Source: Desulfobacterales bacterium
Lineage (GTDB): Bacteria > Desulfobacterota > DSM-4660 > Desulfatiglandales > Desulfatiglandaceae
Direction: 5' to 3'
Assembly (NCBI GenBank): GCA_022013615.1
Contig: JAKLQB010000699.1
Location: 1 to 6,205, forward strand
DNA: 6,205 bases
In this document: positions 1 through 5,922 of the stretch, in pieces
Layout of the letters: each line of letters begins with the position of its first letter
Numbering within the stretch: the first letter of the stretch is position 1
Program-made: the position numbers and the translations under genes
The notes under the pieces: generated by a model
Told to the model about the DNA's origin: nothing
What the model saw: only the letters and a program-made list of their open reading frames with translations
Databases searched by the model: none

Positions 1-1
1 A

Positions 2-2317
2 AGGGATGGACTTAAGCCGGTTCACAGGCGTGTCCTATATGGAATGCATGACCTTAAAAATTATTTCAACAGACCGTTTAAGAAGTCTGCAAGGTTAGTT
101 GGGGATGTAATTGGTAAATACCACCCACATGGAGATGCAGCAGTATACGATACAATAGTGCGAATGGCCCAGGATTTTTCCCTGAGGTATCCCCTTGTAG
201 ACGGCCAGGGAAATTTCGGATCTGTCGACGGGGACCCACCGGCGGCCATGCGATATACGGAAGTAAGGATGACACGGCTTGCCCAGGATTTCCTTTCTGA
301 TATTGAAAAAGAAACAGTCGGTTTCACGCCAAATTATGATGGCTCTTTACAAGAGCCTGACATTCTCCCAACCACCATACCTAATTTATTGATCAATGGT
401 TCTTCAGGAATCGCCGTCGGTATGGCAACAAACATTCCACCGCACAATCTATCAGAGGTGTGCAATGCAGTAATAAGGGTGATTGATCAACCTGATATTG
501 ATCTGGACGAGTTGATAGGGATTGTTTTTGGACCGGATTTTCCAACAGCCGGATTCATCCTGGGGAAAAAGGGGATTCGTGATGCGTACAGAACGGGTAG
601 GGGTATCATTAAGATCAGGGCCAGGGCGTTCGTAGAGAAAGTTGGAAAGAATCGGGAAAGAGTGGTGGTCTCTGAGATACCCTATCAGGTAAACAAGAGT
701 AAACTCCTGGAGAAAATGGCAGCACTGGTTAGGGAAAAAAAGATAGAGGGTATATCGGATATAAGGGATGAATCTGATAGAGACGGGATGCGGATCGTTG
801 TAGACGTAAAAAGGGACGGAAAGGCGCTTGTGATCCTTAACAGGTTGTATAAATTTACGCAGATGGAAACCTCGTTCGGGATTATCATGCTGGCCATTGT
901 AAATGGGCGACCGGAAATCTTGACGCTGAAAGGGATCCTGGAGCACTTTGTTGCTCATCGTCGGGAAATTATTATACGAAGGACTATTTATGACCTGAGG
1001 AGGGCAGAAGAGCGAGCGCATATTCTTGAGGGACTAAAAAAAGCGCTGGATTTTTTGGATGATGTTATCGAGTTAATCAGGTCTTCCTCTGACCCCAAAG
1101 AGGCAAAGGGGCGCCTGATGTCTGACTTAGACTTTTCGGACATCCAGGCCCAGGCAATTCTGGACATGAGATTACATAGACTGACAGGATTGGAAAGGGA
1201 GAAGATCAATGCGGAATACCAGGATTTAATTAAGAATATAGCGAGGTTTAAGGCAATTCTGGAAAGCGGAGATATGGTACTCCAGATTATCAAGGACGAA
1301 ATAAAGGATATCCAGAAAAAATATGGGGATGAGCGCAGGACAGAGATCCTTGAGGATGTCGGAGATATTGATATGGAGGATCTTATAGCGGAAGAAGACA
1401 TGGTGGTGACCATCAGCCATGATGGCTATATTAAGAGAAATCCAATCAGTCTTTACAGGGCTCAGCGCCGAGGTGGCAAGGGAATGACCGGTGTAAAACC
1501 TAAGGCGGAAGATTTCGTAGAACACTTATTTGTTGCATCTTCCCATGATTATTTCCTTTTCTTTACGAATAAGGGACGTGTTCACTGGAAGAAGGTTCAT
1601 GAGATTCCTGAGGGCGGTCGGGTGTCGCGCGGAAAAGCGATTGTAAATCTTTTACAACTGAAAAGTGGCGAAAGGGTGGCCACCATACTTTCTGTGAAAG
1701 GTTTTGTAGAAGGCAGATATGTTGTTATGGCATCAAGAAAGGGATTGGTTAAGAAAACCACGTTAGAGTCTTACAGCCATCCCAGGTCGGGAGGAATCGT
1801 TGCTCTGAAAATCAGAGAAGAAGATGAACTGATCGCTGTGCGGGTATCAAGCGGAGAGCAGGATATTTTCTTAACAACAAGGCAGGGGAAGTCCATACGG
1901 TTCAAGGAGGCCGATCTAAGGGATATGGGAAGGGTGGCCGCAGGTAACATCGGGATTAGAATGGAACCGGGTGATGAGGCTGTAGGCATGGAGGTCCTTA
2001 AAGAGGGTGCCACAATCCTGACCGTGACTGCAAATGGGTATGGGAAACGCACTAAAACAGGAGAGTACCGGGCCCAAGCAAGGGGGGGGAAGGGTATATT
2101 GACCATAAAGGCTAGCGAAAGAAACGGCCCGGTGGTCTATTCTTCACAGGTGAGCGGGCAGGATCAGCTAATGATTATTACAGGGCATGGAAAGATTATA
2201 CGGTTGAGGGTAGCGGATATCTCGGTCATCGGGCGTAATACACAAGGGGTGAGACTGATCAATTTGGGAGAAGGCGAGAAGGTTGTAGGTGTTGCAAGAG
2301 TAATGGAAGAGGAGTAA
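2..2317 (+). CDS. gyrA: DNA gyrase subunit A, 5'-truncated by the window edge
   Basis: This is the DNA-cleaving and DNA-wrapping subunit of gyrase (A2B2 with GyrB), which introduces negative supercoils using ATP. The reading frame is open from base 2 ([20 protein letters not shown]), so the internal ATG at 44 is not the start; about 35 N-terminal residues are probably missing. Visible motifs are the quinolone-binding region [12 protein letters not shown], the catalytic tyrosine in AAMRYTE (codon 254-256), the invariant NFGSVDGD, and the [21 protein letters not shown] stretch of the breakage-reunion core. The GyrA box QRRGGKG (1463-1483) marks the C-terminal DNA-wrapping beta-pinwheel and separates GyrA from ParC. 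A second, box-like QARGGKG occurs in the last blade (2075-2095). With the missing start the protein would be about 805-810 residues, shorter than E. coli GyrA (875) and lacking a long acidic tail. The position equivalent to E. coli Ser83 is Ala. Confidence 0.98.
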   Translation, partial: RDGLKPVHRRVLYGMHDLKNYFNRPFKKSARLVGDVIGKYHPHGDAAVYDTIVRMAQDFSLRYPLVDGQGNFGSVDGDPPAAMRYTEVRMTRLAQDFLSDIEKETVGFTPNYDGSLQEPDILPTTIPNLLINGSSGIAVGMATNIPPHNLSEVCNAVIRVIDQPDIDLDELIGIVFGPDFPTAGFILGKKGIRDAYRTGRGIIKIRARAFVEKVGKNRERVVVSEIPYQVNKSKLLEKMAALVREKKIEGISDIRDESDRDGMRIVVDVKRDGKALVILNRLYKFTQMETSFGIIMLAIVNGRPEILTLKGILEHFVAHRREIIIRRTIYDLRRAEERAHILEGLKKALDFLDDVIELIRSSSDPKEAKGRLMSDLDFSDIQAQAILDMRLHRLTGLEREKINAEYQDLIKNIARFKAILESGDMVLQIIKDEIKDIQKKYGDERRTEILEDVGDIDMEDLIAEEDMVVTISHDGYIKRNPISLYRAQRRGGKGMTGVKPKAEDFVEHLFVASSHDYFLFFTNKGRVHWKKVHEIPEGGRVSRGKAIVNLLQLKSGERVATILSVKGFVEGRYVVMASRKGLVKKTTLESYSHPRSGGIVALKIREEDELIAVRVSSGEQDIFLTTRQGKSIRFKEADLRDMGRVAAGNIGIRMEPGDEAVGMEVLKEGATILTVTANGYGKRTKTGEYRAQARGGKGILTIKASERNGPVVYSSQVSGQDQLMIITGHGKIIRLRVADISVIGRNTQGVRLINLGEGEKVVGVARVMEEE

Positions 2318-2338
2318 AAAATTAGCTCGCTTCGCTCA

Positions 2339-2359
2339 TCCCCGCTGAAACAGCGGGGA
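2339..2359 (+). terminator. GC-rich perfect hairpin after gyrA, possible transcription terminator
   Basis: A 9-bp perfect stem, TCCCCGCTG / CAGCGGGGA, closes an AAA loop 21 bases after the gyrA stop codon. Position and strength suit a terminator or an RNA 3'-end stabiliser. No T-run follows on the plus strand (AGAGTGTTGG comes next), so it is not a classical intrinsic terminator. On the minus strand a T-rich run (from bases 2316-2321) lies about 18 bases beyond the stem, too far to be standard. It could also be part of a dispersed intergenic repeat. Confidence 0.45.
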
Positions 2360-2470
2360 GAGTGTTGGAATGTCGAAGCCCCCGTCTTTAGCTGGGCTGG
2401 AACGATGGAATAATGGGAAACATTGTATAGGGCAAAGCGATTTCGAAACATTAGGTATTATGACCGTAAG

Positions 2471-2516
2471 CGCTCAATAAGTTCAGGCACCCACAACCGT
2501 ATTAATACATTGAGCG
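2471..2516. repeat. 8-bp inverted repeat CGCTCAAT / ATTGAGCG with 30-bp spacer
   Basis: The two arms are exact complements (2471-2478 and 2509-2516). The right arm overlaps the -35-like hexamer of the candidate promoter in front of the small ORF, so a regulator bound at both arms could affect transcription. This is inference; the arms are short enough to occur by chance. Confidence 0.35.
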
Positions 2517-2536
2517 AATGACAATGGCGGTATAGT
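2510..2536 (+). promoter_or_regulatory. Weak sigma-70-like promoter candidate for the small ORF
   Basis: TTGAGC (2510-2515) resembles a -35 element and TATAGT (2531-2536) a -10 element. The spacer is only 15 bp, below the usual 16-18, so the site would be weak or may be accidental. It is the best pair I find between the post-gyrA hairpin and the ORF at 2592. Confidence 0.25.
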
Positions 2537-2591
2537 TTTTCGGAGTTTAGGCGTGAGCCTTTTATATAGGCAGTAACAAAGGAGAAGCGCA

Positions 2592-2774
2592 ATGGCACCT
2601 ATACAGCCAAAAGGAGAGAAGGTGCGACAGGCCGTAAAATGGATTTCCGAAAACCTAAAAGAGGATGAAAAAAGGCCAATTTACAGACTTATCCAGGACG
2701 CTTCACTTCGATTCACTTTATCCCCAAAGGAAGAAGATTTTCTCCGGTCTTTCTATGAGGAAGGCTCGGATTGA
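2592..2774 (+). CDS. Small charged conserved-type protein upstream of parS, function unknown
   Basis: This 60-residue protein starts MAPIQPKGEKVRQAVKWISE. An AAAGGAG ribosome binding site (2578-2584) sits 7 bases before the ATG, which supports real translation. It is highly charged and looks all-helical: a helix around residues 8-22 with a WISE motif, an acidic/basic linker (EDEKRP), then a helix with IYRLIQDASLRF, and a last helix after LSPKEEDFLRSF. The second half resembles small uncharacterised deltaproteobacterial proteins that I recall with the same ASLRF-LSP-xxxxFL pattern; I know of no function for them. No signal peptide, membrane segment or metal-binding motif is seen. The stop codon is 14 bases before the parS palindrome, so the gene belongs physically to the parABS locus. 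A role in segregation is only a guess from position. Confidence 0.75.
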   Translation: MAPIQPKGEKVRQAVKWISENLKEDEKRPIYRLIQDASLRFTLSPKEEDFLRSFYEEGSD

Positions 2775-2788
2775 AAGGCTGCCAGGAC

Positions 2789-2808
2789 AATGTTTCACGT
2801 GAAACATT
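2789..2808. promoter_or_regulatory. parS: parS centromere site bound by ParB
   Basis: AATGTTTCACGTGAAACATT is a perfect 20-bp palindrome whose inner 16 bases (2791-2806) equal the consensus chromosomal parS, TGTTTCACGTGAAACA. ParB binds this site through its helix-turn-helix domain, which triggers CTP-dependent clamp closure and sliding onto neighbouring DNA. It lies about 200 bp before parA, as expected for a self-contained chromosomal partition locus. ParB spreading from here could also dampen transcription of the small ORF and parA. Confidence 0.97.
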
Positions 2809-2847
2809 CTTTTGGCTTTTCAATGTCAACTGATTGTGTTATCAACG

Positions 2848-2877
2848 TAGCCCGGTGTAACGGGGGGTAACGGGCTA
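2848..2877. repeat. Inverted TAGCCCG / CGGGCTA flanking tandem GTAACGGG copies
   Basis: The outer arms TAGCCCG (2848-2854) and CGGGCTA (2871-2877) are exact complements. Two copies of GTAACGGG (2857-2864 and 2867-2874) repeat with a 10-bp period, about one helical turn, which is the geometry of side-by-side protein contacts. It may be an operator or an RNA hairpin in the parA leader; no protein can be assigned. Confidence 0.45.
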
Positions 2878-2879
2878 AA

Positions 2880-2970
2880 CTCTTCTACTTAAACATGAAA
2901 TAAAATCCATACCCAATAAATTTTATTAATTTCAGTTAGTTGACTTAAGCATAGGGACTTCAACCTATTT
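2880..2970 (+). promoter_or_regulatory. AT-rich leader region upstream of parA
   Basis: This stretch is clearly AT-richer than the flanking genes and includes the near-palindrome AATAAA-T-TTTATT (2915-2927). TTGACT (2940-2945) is a good -35-like hexamer, but no convincing -10 lies 16-18 bp downstream (ACCTAT at 17). A parAB promoter is plausible here but cannot be placed precisely. Confidence 0.3.
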
Positions 2971-3005
2971 GCATCAAGCGCACCGTTCAGGACAACTCTG
3001 ACATT

Positions 3006-3773
3006 ATGGGACACGTCATCTCTATCTCAAATCAGAAAGGTGGTGTGGGAAAAACAACCACAGCCGTAAATCTTTCTGCTTCACTTGCAGCCGCGAAAAG
3101 ATCTTGCTTGTTGATTGATTGCGATCCGCAGGGTAATGCGACGACCGGGCTGGGATTTAACAAATCTTCCCTGAACAAGGGTGTTTATGATTTCATGTTA
3201 GATACAGTCACTTGGGAAGAAGTGATCACTAAAACTGACCTTCCCCACTTGCAGTTAATAGGTGCCACCAAAAATTTAGTAGGTGCAGAAGTTGAGATGG
3301 TCTCCGTAGAGAACAAGGAGTTTCGTCTCCGAAAAGGGCTCTCAAAGCTTAGAGAAAAATACGACTATATTTTTTTGGATTGCCCACCGTCCTTAGGTTT
3401 TTTGACCGTGAATGCACTGGCAGCAGCGGATCTGGTTCTGGTTCCCCTCCAATGTGAATATTATGCTTTAGAGGGATTATCCCAGCTTTTAAATACGCTT
3501 AAAGCGGTTAAAAGGAAATTGAATCCAACCCTTAGGCTGGCCGGGATTCTGCTGACAATGTATGATAAACGAAACAGCCTTTCACAGCAGGTGGCAGATG
3601 AGATTCGGGGACACTTCAAGGCAAGCGTTTTTAAAACAGTAATTCCGCGCAATGTGCGCTTAAGTGAGGCCCCGAGCCATGGGAAGCCTGTTCTTCTTTA
3701 TGATATAGGCTGTAAAGGTGCCCAACAATACCTGGCGTTGGCCAGGGAGTTAGTTGAAAAAGGAATAGAATAA
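3006..3773 (+). CDS. parA: Chromosome partitioning ATPase ParA (Soj)
   Basis: ParA is a nucleoid-bound P-loop ATPase that dimerises with ATP, binds DNA non-specifically and is released by ParB, pulling parS-ParB complexes apart. This 255-residue protein has the deviant Walker A motif KGGVGKTTT at residues 11-19 (signature Lys11, catalytic Lys16), the A' motif LLIDCDPQGNAT at 35-46 and Walker B YIFLDCPPS at 121-129. The C-terminal NVRLSEAPSHGKPV near 216-229 is the typical Soj signature. It is short and lacks an N-terminal helix-turn-helix, so it is the chromosomal (type Ib-like) form rather than an F/P1-type autorepressor. The start MGHVISISNQKGG matches family starts. The upstream Shine-Dalgarno is poor: only AGGA at 2989-2992, 13 bases away. 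parB follows without a gap. Confidence 0.97.
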   Translation: MGHVISISNQKGGVGKTTTAVNLSASLAAAKRSCLLIDCDPQGNATTGLGFNKSSLNKGVYDFMLDTVTWEEVITKTDLPHLQLIGATKNLVGAEVEMVSVENKEFRLRKGLSKLREKYDYIFLDCPPSLGFLTVNALAAADLVLVPLQCEYYALEGLSQLLNTLKAVKRKLNPTLRLAGILLTMYDKRNSLSQQVADEIRGHFKASVFKTVIPRNVRLSEAPSHGKPVLLYDIGCKGAQQYLALARELVEKGIE

Positions 3774-4619
3774 ATGGCAAAGAGAAAGGCCCTTGGAAAA
3801 GGCTTGTCGGCGCTGATTCCTGAAGCTGATAGGCTGGAGGATGGGGAAGAACAGTTCTTCAGGTGCCCTGTTGAGGCGATAGAAGCAAATCCTTACCAGC
3901 CCAGGCAGGATATATCTGAATCCGATTTGGAAGACATGGTGAATTCTGTTCGGGAAAAGGGGATTATTACTCCATTACTGGTTAGCAGAACTGAAACCGG
4001 GTATCAGCTTATTGCTGGAGAACGGAGGTGGCGAGCAGCGCAAAAGGCAGGGCTTGAGCGTGTTCCTGTTGTGGTGCGCGAGGTAACACCATACGAGTCG
4101 TTGGAGTTGGCCTTAATTGAGAATATTCATAGAAAGGACCTGAATGCGGTTGAAGAGGCCCTTGCCTATAAGCGGCTACTGGAGGAGGCGGAAATCACCC
4201 AGGATTCCCTGGCCAAAAGGCTGGGGAAGGACAGATCTTCGATCACAAACCTTTTAAGGCTCCTCAATCTGCCCCTTTCTATCCAAAAAGATCTGATCGA
4301 CGGCCGGTTGAGCATGGGCCATGCACGTGTACTGGTCGGGATCGGGGATCCTGAACAGCAAAAGGGCCTCAGGGATGCGGTCATAAAAAAGGGCCTTTCG
4401 GTGCGGCAGACCGAGACGTTAGCAAAAAAAAGGAGGGGGCCAAGGAATTTAAAAAACAAGCAATCTGAGCTCGATTACTATGTTCAATCCTTGGCAGACA
4501 AACTTAAACTGTCGTTAGGGACCAAAGTGGAAATCAAGAAGAAGGGGCGAGAAGGCCGTATTGTGGTTTACTTTTACTCGGACGAGGAGTTGGAACGGCT
4601 CCTTGATCTGTTTGGTTGA
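3774..4619 (+). CDS. parB: Chromosome partitioning protein ParB (Spo0J), parS-binding CTPase
   Basis: ParB binds parS, hydrolyses CTP and forms sliding clamps that recruit ParA and, in many bacteria, SMC. The 281-residue protein shows all family parts in order. These are a basic N-terminal ParA-contact peptide (KALGKGLSALIPE, residues 5-17), box I NPYQPRQ (39-45), the CTP-binding GERRWRA (82-88) and ENIHRKDLNAVEEA (116-129). They are followed by a helix-turn-helix around 142-165 (ITQDSLAKRLGKDRSSITN) and a C-terminal dimerisation segment ending VVYFYSDEELERLLDLF. The ATG directly follows the parA stop TAA, with AAGGAA (3759-3764) inside parA as ribosome binding site, so the two are translated as one operon. 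The last 46 bases overlap the opposing plsY gene. Confidence 0.97.
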   Translation: MAKRKALGKGLSALIPEADRLEDGEEQFFRCPVEAIEANPYQPRQDISESDLEDMVNSVREKGIITPLLVSRTETGYQLIAGERRWRAAQKAGLERVPVVVREVTPYESLELALIENIHRKDLNAVEEALAYKRLLEEAEITQDSLAKRLGKDRSSITNLLRLLNLPLSIQKDLIDGRLSMGHARVLVGIGDPEQQKGLRDAVIKKGLSVRQTETLAKKRRGPRNLKNKQSELDYYVQSLADKLKLSLGTKVEIKKKGREGRIVVYFYSDEELERLLDLFG

Positions 4620-5230
4620 TTTATCTCACCTCTCCATTTCCGTTCTGTCCCTTTGACCAGCCTTTTAATATTGCCCTTGTGTTTGAAACAGATAAGCGCA
4701 GTCACAATAATTGAGCTTGTTACAAGGGGCTGTGATTTGCCAAAAAATGCCAATAACACAGGCATGACAATTGCCGCAAGCATGGATCCCAGGGAGACGA
4801 AATCCCACGTATAGACGATTAAGATAAAAACAATGACAACCATTAGACAGGCCAAGGGCGATGTTGCGAGATAAATGCCGATGGCCGTGGCGACGCCTTT
4901 CCCTCCACGGAACCTCATGAATATGGAAAATTGGTGGCCCAAAAGAGCGGAGAGACCTATGGCAGAAAGGCATGTTTCAAATTCAATTCCCGCTTGAAAA
5001 ATATAATGGGCGTAGAGAAATACAGGTAAAAAGCCTTTAAGCATATCAAGAAGCAGGGTGACGAGACCCCAGGTGATGCCGAGTTCCCTTGCAACATTGG
5101 TAGCCCCGATGTTTCCGCTGCCCCGCTGTGTGATGTTGATGCGGGCCACTCGTTTGGCAATGAGTTTTCCAAAGGGAATAGAGCCAAGAAGGTAGGCAGT
5201 CACAATAAATATAACGCATTGATATATCAT
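4574..5230 (-). CDS. plsY: Acyl-phosphate:glycerol-3-phosphate acyltransferase PlsY
   Basis: PlsY is an integral membrane enzyme that transfers an acyl group from acyl-phosphate (made by PlsX) to glycerol-3-phosphate, giving lysophosphatidic acid, the first step of phospholipid synthesis. The 218-residue product begins MIYQCVIFIVTAYLLGSIPFG, as is typical. It carries the three conserved loop motifs: SGNIGATNVAR (38-48), DMLKGFLPV (62-70) and GHQFSIFMRFRGGKGVAT (98-115). KHKGNIKRLVKGTERK (183-198) matches the usual C-terminal end. Several hydrophobic segments (about 3-22, 52-75, 86-104, 117-141, 147-163, 168-182) fit the multi-pass fold. The family normally ends soon after the KGTE motif. Here about 20 further residues rich in Ser, Arg and Asn are encoded, the last ones antisense to the parB 3' end. 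The ribosome binding site is weak (AAGAGAA). Confidence 0.96.
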   Translation of the reverse strand: MIYQCVIFIVTAYLLGSIPFGKLIAKRVARINITQRGSGNIGATNVARELGITWGLVTLLLDMLKGFLPVFLYAHYIFQAGIEFETCLSAIGLSALLGHQFSIFMRFRGGKGVATAIGIYLATSPLACLMVVIVFILIVYTWDFVSLGSMLAAIVMPVLLAFFGKSQPLVTSSIIVTALICFKHKGNIKRLVKGTERKWRGEINQPNRSRSRSNSSSE

Positions 5231-5241
5231 CTATAATTCTC

Positions 5242-5270
5242 TTGTCATTTGTTTTTTTATGTTGGATTAT
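5242..5270 (+). promoter_or_regulatory. Candidate sigma-70 promoter for the DUF3842-cooT pair in the divergent gap
   Basis: TTGTCA (5242-5247, one mismatch to TTGACA) is followed after 17 bp by GATTAT (5265-5270, four of six matches to TATAAT). This is a reasonable spacing in the 92-bp AT-rich gap between the divergent plsY and DUF3842 genes. The plsY promoter must lie in the same gap or within the DUF3842 start, but I find no clear pair for it. Confidence 0.35.
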
Positions 5271-5322
5271 TAAATTATTCCTATCTGAGCAGGTATGCAA
5301 TAAATTTTTTTAGGGTGATGCT

Positions 5323-5739
5323 GTGAAACTGATGGTAATGGATGGACAGGGTGGCGGGATTGGAGGCGCGATCATCAAGGGGCTCAGGGAATCAGTGGGT
5401 AACGATTTGATGATAGTGGCGCTGGGAACGAATTCCATCGCGACTTCGAGAATGATGAAGGCCGGGGCCAACAAGGGAGGTACGGGGGAGAACGCTATAG
5501 TGCAGACCAGTCATAATGTGGATGTGATCGTCGGCCCTCTGTCTATCTTAATGGCAAACTCAATGATGGGAGAAGTGACGCCGGCAATGGCCTCAGCGGT
5601 CAGTTCGAGTGAGGCTACAAAAATTTTGATCCCCCTGACACAGGAAAAGGTCAGGCTTGTGGGTGTTTCCGGAGAGCCCTTGCCACATCTTGTAAGCCAG
5701 GTCGTAGATATTATAAAGGAGATGAATGAAGATGTGTGA
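5323..5739 (+). CDS. DUF3842 family protein
   Basis: I recognise this 138-residue protein as DUF3842, a family without an established function. The N-terminus MKLMVMDGQGGGIGGAI has a beta-strand followed by a glycine-rich turn (residues 7-15), which looks like a nucleotide-binding Rossmann or P-loop-like start. Other conserved blocks are VALGTNSIATSRMMKAGAN (32-50), GGTGENAI (52-59), DVIVGPLSILMANSMMGE (67-84) and EPLPHLV (118-124). No membrane segment or signal peptide is seen, so it is probably cytosolic. The GTG start is chosen because it gives the family-like MK-x-x-V-x-DGQGGGIG start and lies 7 bases after AGGG (5312-5315, within AGGGTGAT); an in-frame ATG at 5332 would cut the first strand. 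The 3' end overlaps the cooT-like gene, implying coupled translation. A nickel-related role is inferred from this neighbour only. Confidence 0.9.
   Translation: MKLMVMDGQGGGIGGAIIKGLRESVGNDLMIVALGTNSIATSRMMKAGANKGGTGENAIVQTSHNVDVIVGPLSILMANSMMGEVTPAMASAVSSSEATKILIPLTQEKVRLVGVSGEPLPHLVSQVVDIIKEMNEDV
5715..5724 (+). promoter_or_regulatory. Ribosome binding site of the cooT-like gene, inside the DUF3842 gene
   Basis: AAAGGAGATG lies within the end of the DUF3842 reading frame. GGAG (5718-5721) is 4 bases from an in-frame ATG at 5726 and 10 bases from the ATG at 5732. Spacing alone does not decide between them. The second start gives Met-Cys at the N-terminus, as the CooT family requires. Confidence 0.6.
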
Positions 5740-5920
5740 ATCAACCGCGTATATTTTGAAAGATGGCAAGGAAGAACTCCTCCTTGAGAGTGTTGATGTT
5801 TTGGAGAATATGGGTGGCCACGTCAAACTTATCAGTATGTTCGGGGAGGAGGAGATAGTGGAGGCAAGAGTAAAGACCCTTTCTCTGGTGGACCACAAAA
5901 TTATTCTGGAGCCTTTATAA
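5732..5920 (+). CDS. cooT: CooT family nickel-binding protein
   Basis: This 62-residue protein (MCESTAYILKDGKEELLLES...) matches the CooT family, small dimeric nickel-binding proteins first described next to carbon monoxide dehydrogenase genes, where they help nickel insertion. Family features seen are Met-Cys at the start, with Cys2 as the expected nickel ligand, the MFGEEE turn (about 37-42) and the LVDHKIILEP ending (52-61). I place the start at 5732 rather than at the in-frame ATG at 5726, because the latter would bury the cysteine at position 4. The gene overlaps the DUF3842 gene by 8 bases, so the two form a coupled pair. No CODH genes are in the window. The family was earlier labelled as predicted RNA-binding proteins, so the symbol should be read as family membership rather than a proven function. 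Confidence 0.87.
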   Translation: MCESTAYILKDGKEELLLESVDVLENMGGHVKLISMFGEEEIVEARVKTLSLVDHKIILEPL

Positions 5921-5922
5921 GT

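Larger units (their letters stand above)
2318..2591. other. Non-coding region between gyrA and the small ORF, with several short repeats
   Basis: No convincing gene lies in these 274 bases. After the GC hairpin the stretch holds an AGCCC / GGGCT inverted pair (2377-2381 and 2394-2398), two direct copies of GAAACATT (2417-2424 and 2445-2452), and an 8-bp inverted repeat CGCTCAAT / ATTGAGCG (2471-2478 and 2509-2516). A small AGGC-GTGA-GCCT hairpin with a GNRA-type loop sits at 2549-2560, followed by a short T-run. The mix looks like a decayed intergenic repeat plus the promoter region of the next gene. I recognise no riboswitch or small-RNA family. Confidence 0.5.

Noticed and set aside
44..46. 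ATG at 44 as the gyrA start
   Set aside because: The frame is open upstream to base 2 and encodes the conserved [14 protein letters not shown], so the true start is outside the window.
452..1021. 189-residue open frame antisense to gyrA
   Set aside because: It lies fully opposite a well-conserved gyrA coding region, shows low-complexity, unrecognisable protein sequence, and has no upstream gene context. It is a shadow of the real gene.
2689..2847. DnaA-box-like words TTATCCAGG, TTATCCCCA and TTATCAACG
   Set aside because: Each has one or two mismatches to TTATNCACA, two are inside a coding frame, and no box cluster or clear unwinding element accompanies them. I do not call a replication origin.
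4665..5300. Three further minus-strand open frames (4665-4973, 4957-5187 and 5046-5300) over the plsY region
   Set aside because: They overlap plsY on the same strand in other frames. The plsY frame carries all family motifs, and these have none.
5318..5326. Two-codon ATG CTG TGA mini-frame overlapping the DUF3842 GTG start
   Set aside because: It could in principle act as a start-stop regulator, but such short frames arise easily by chance and nothing else supports it.
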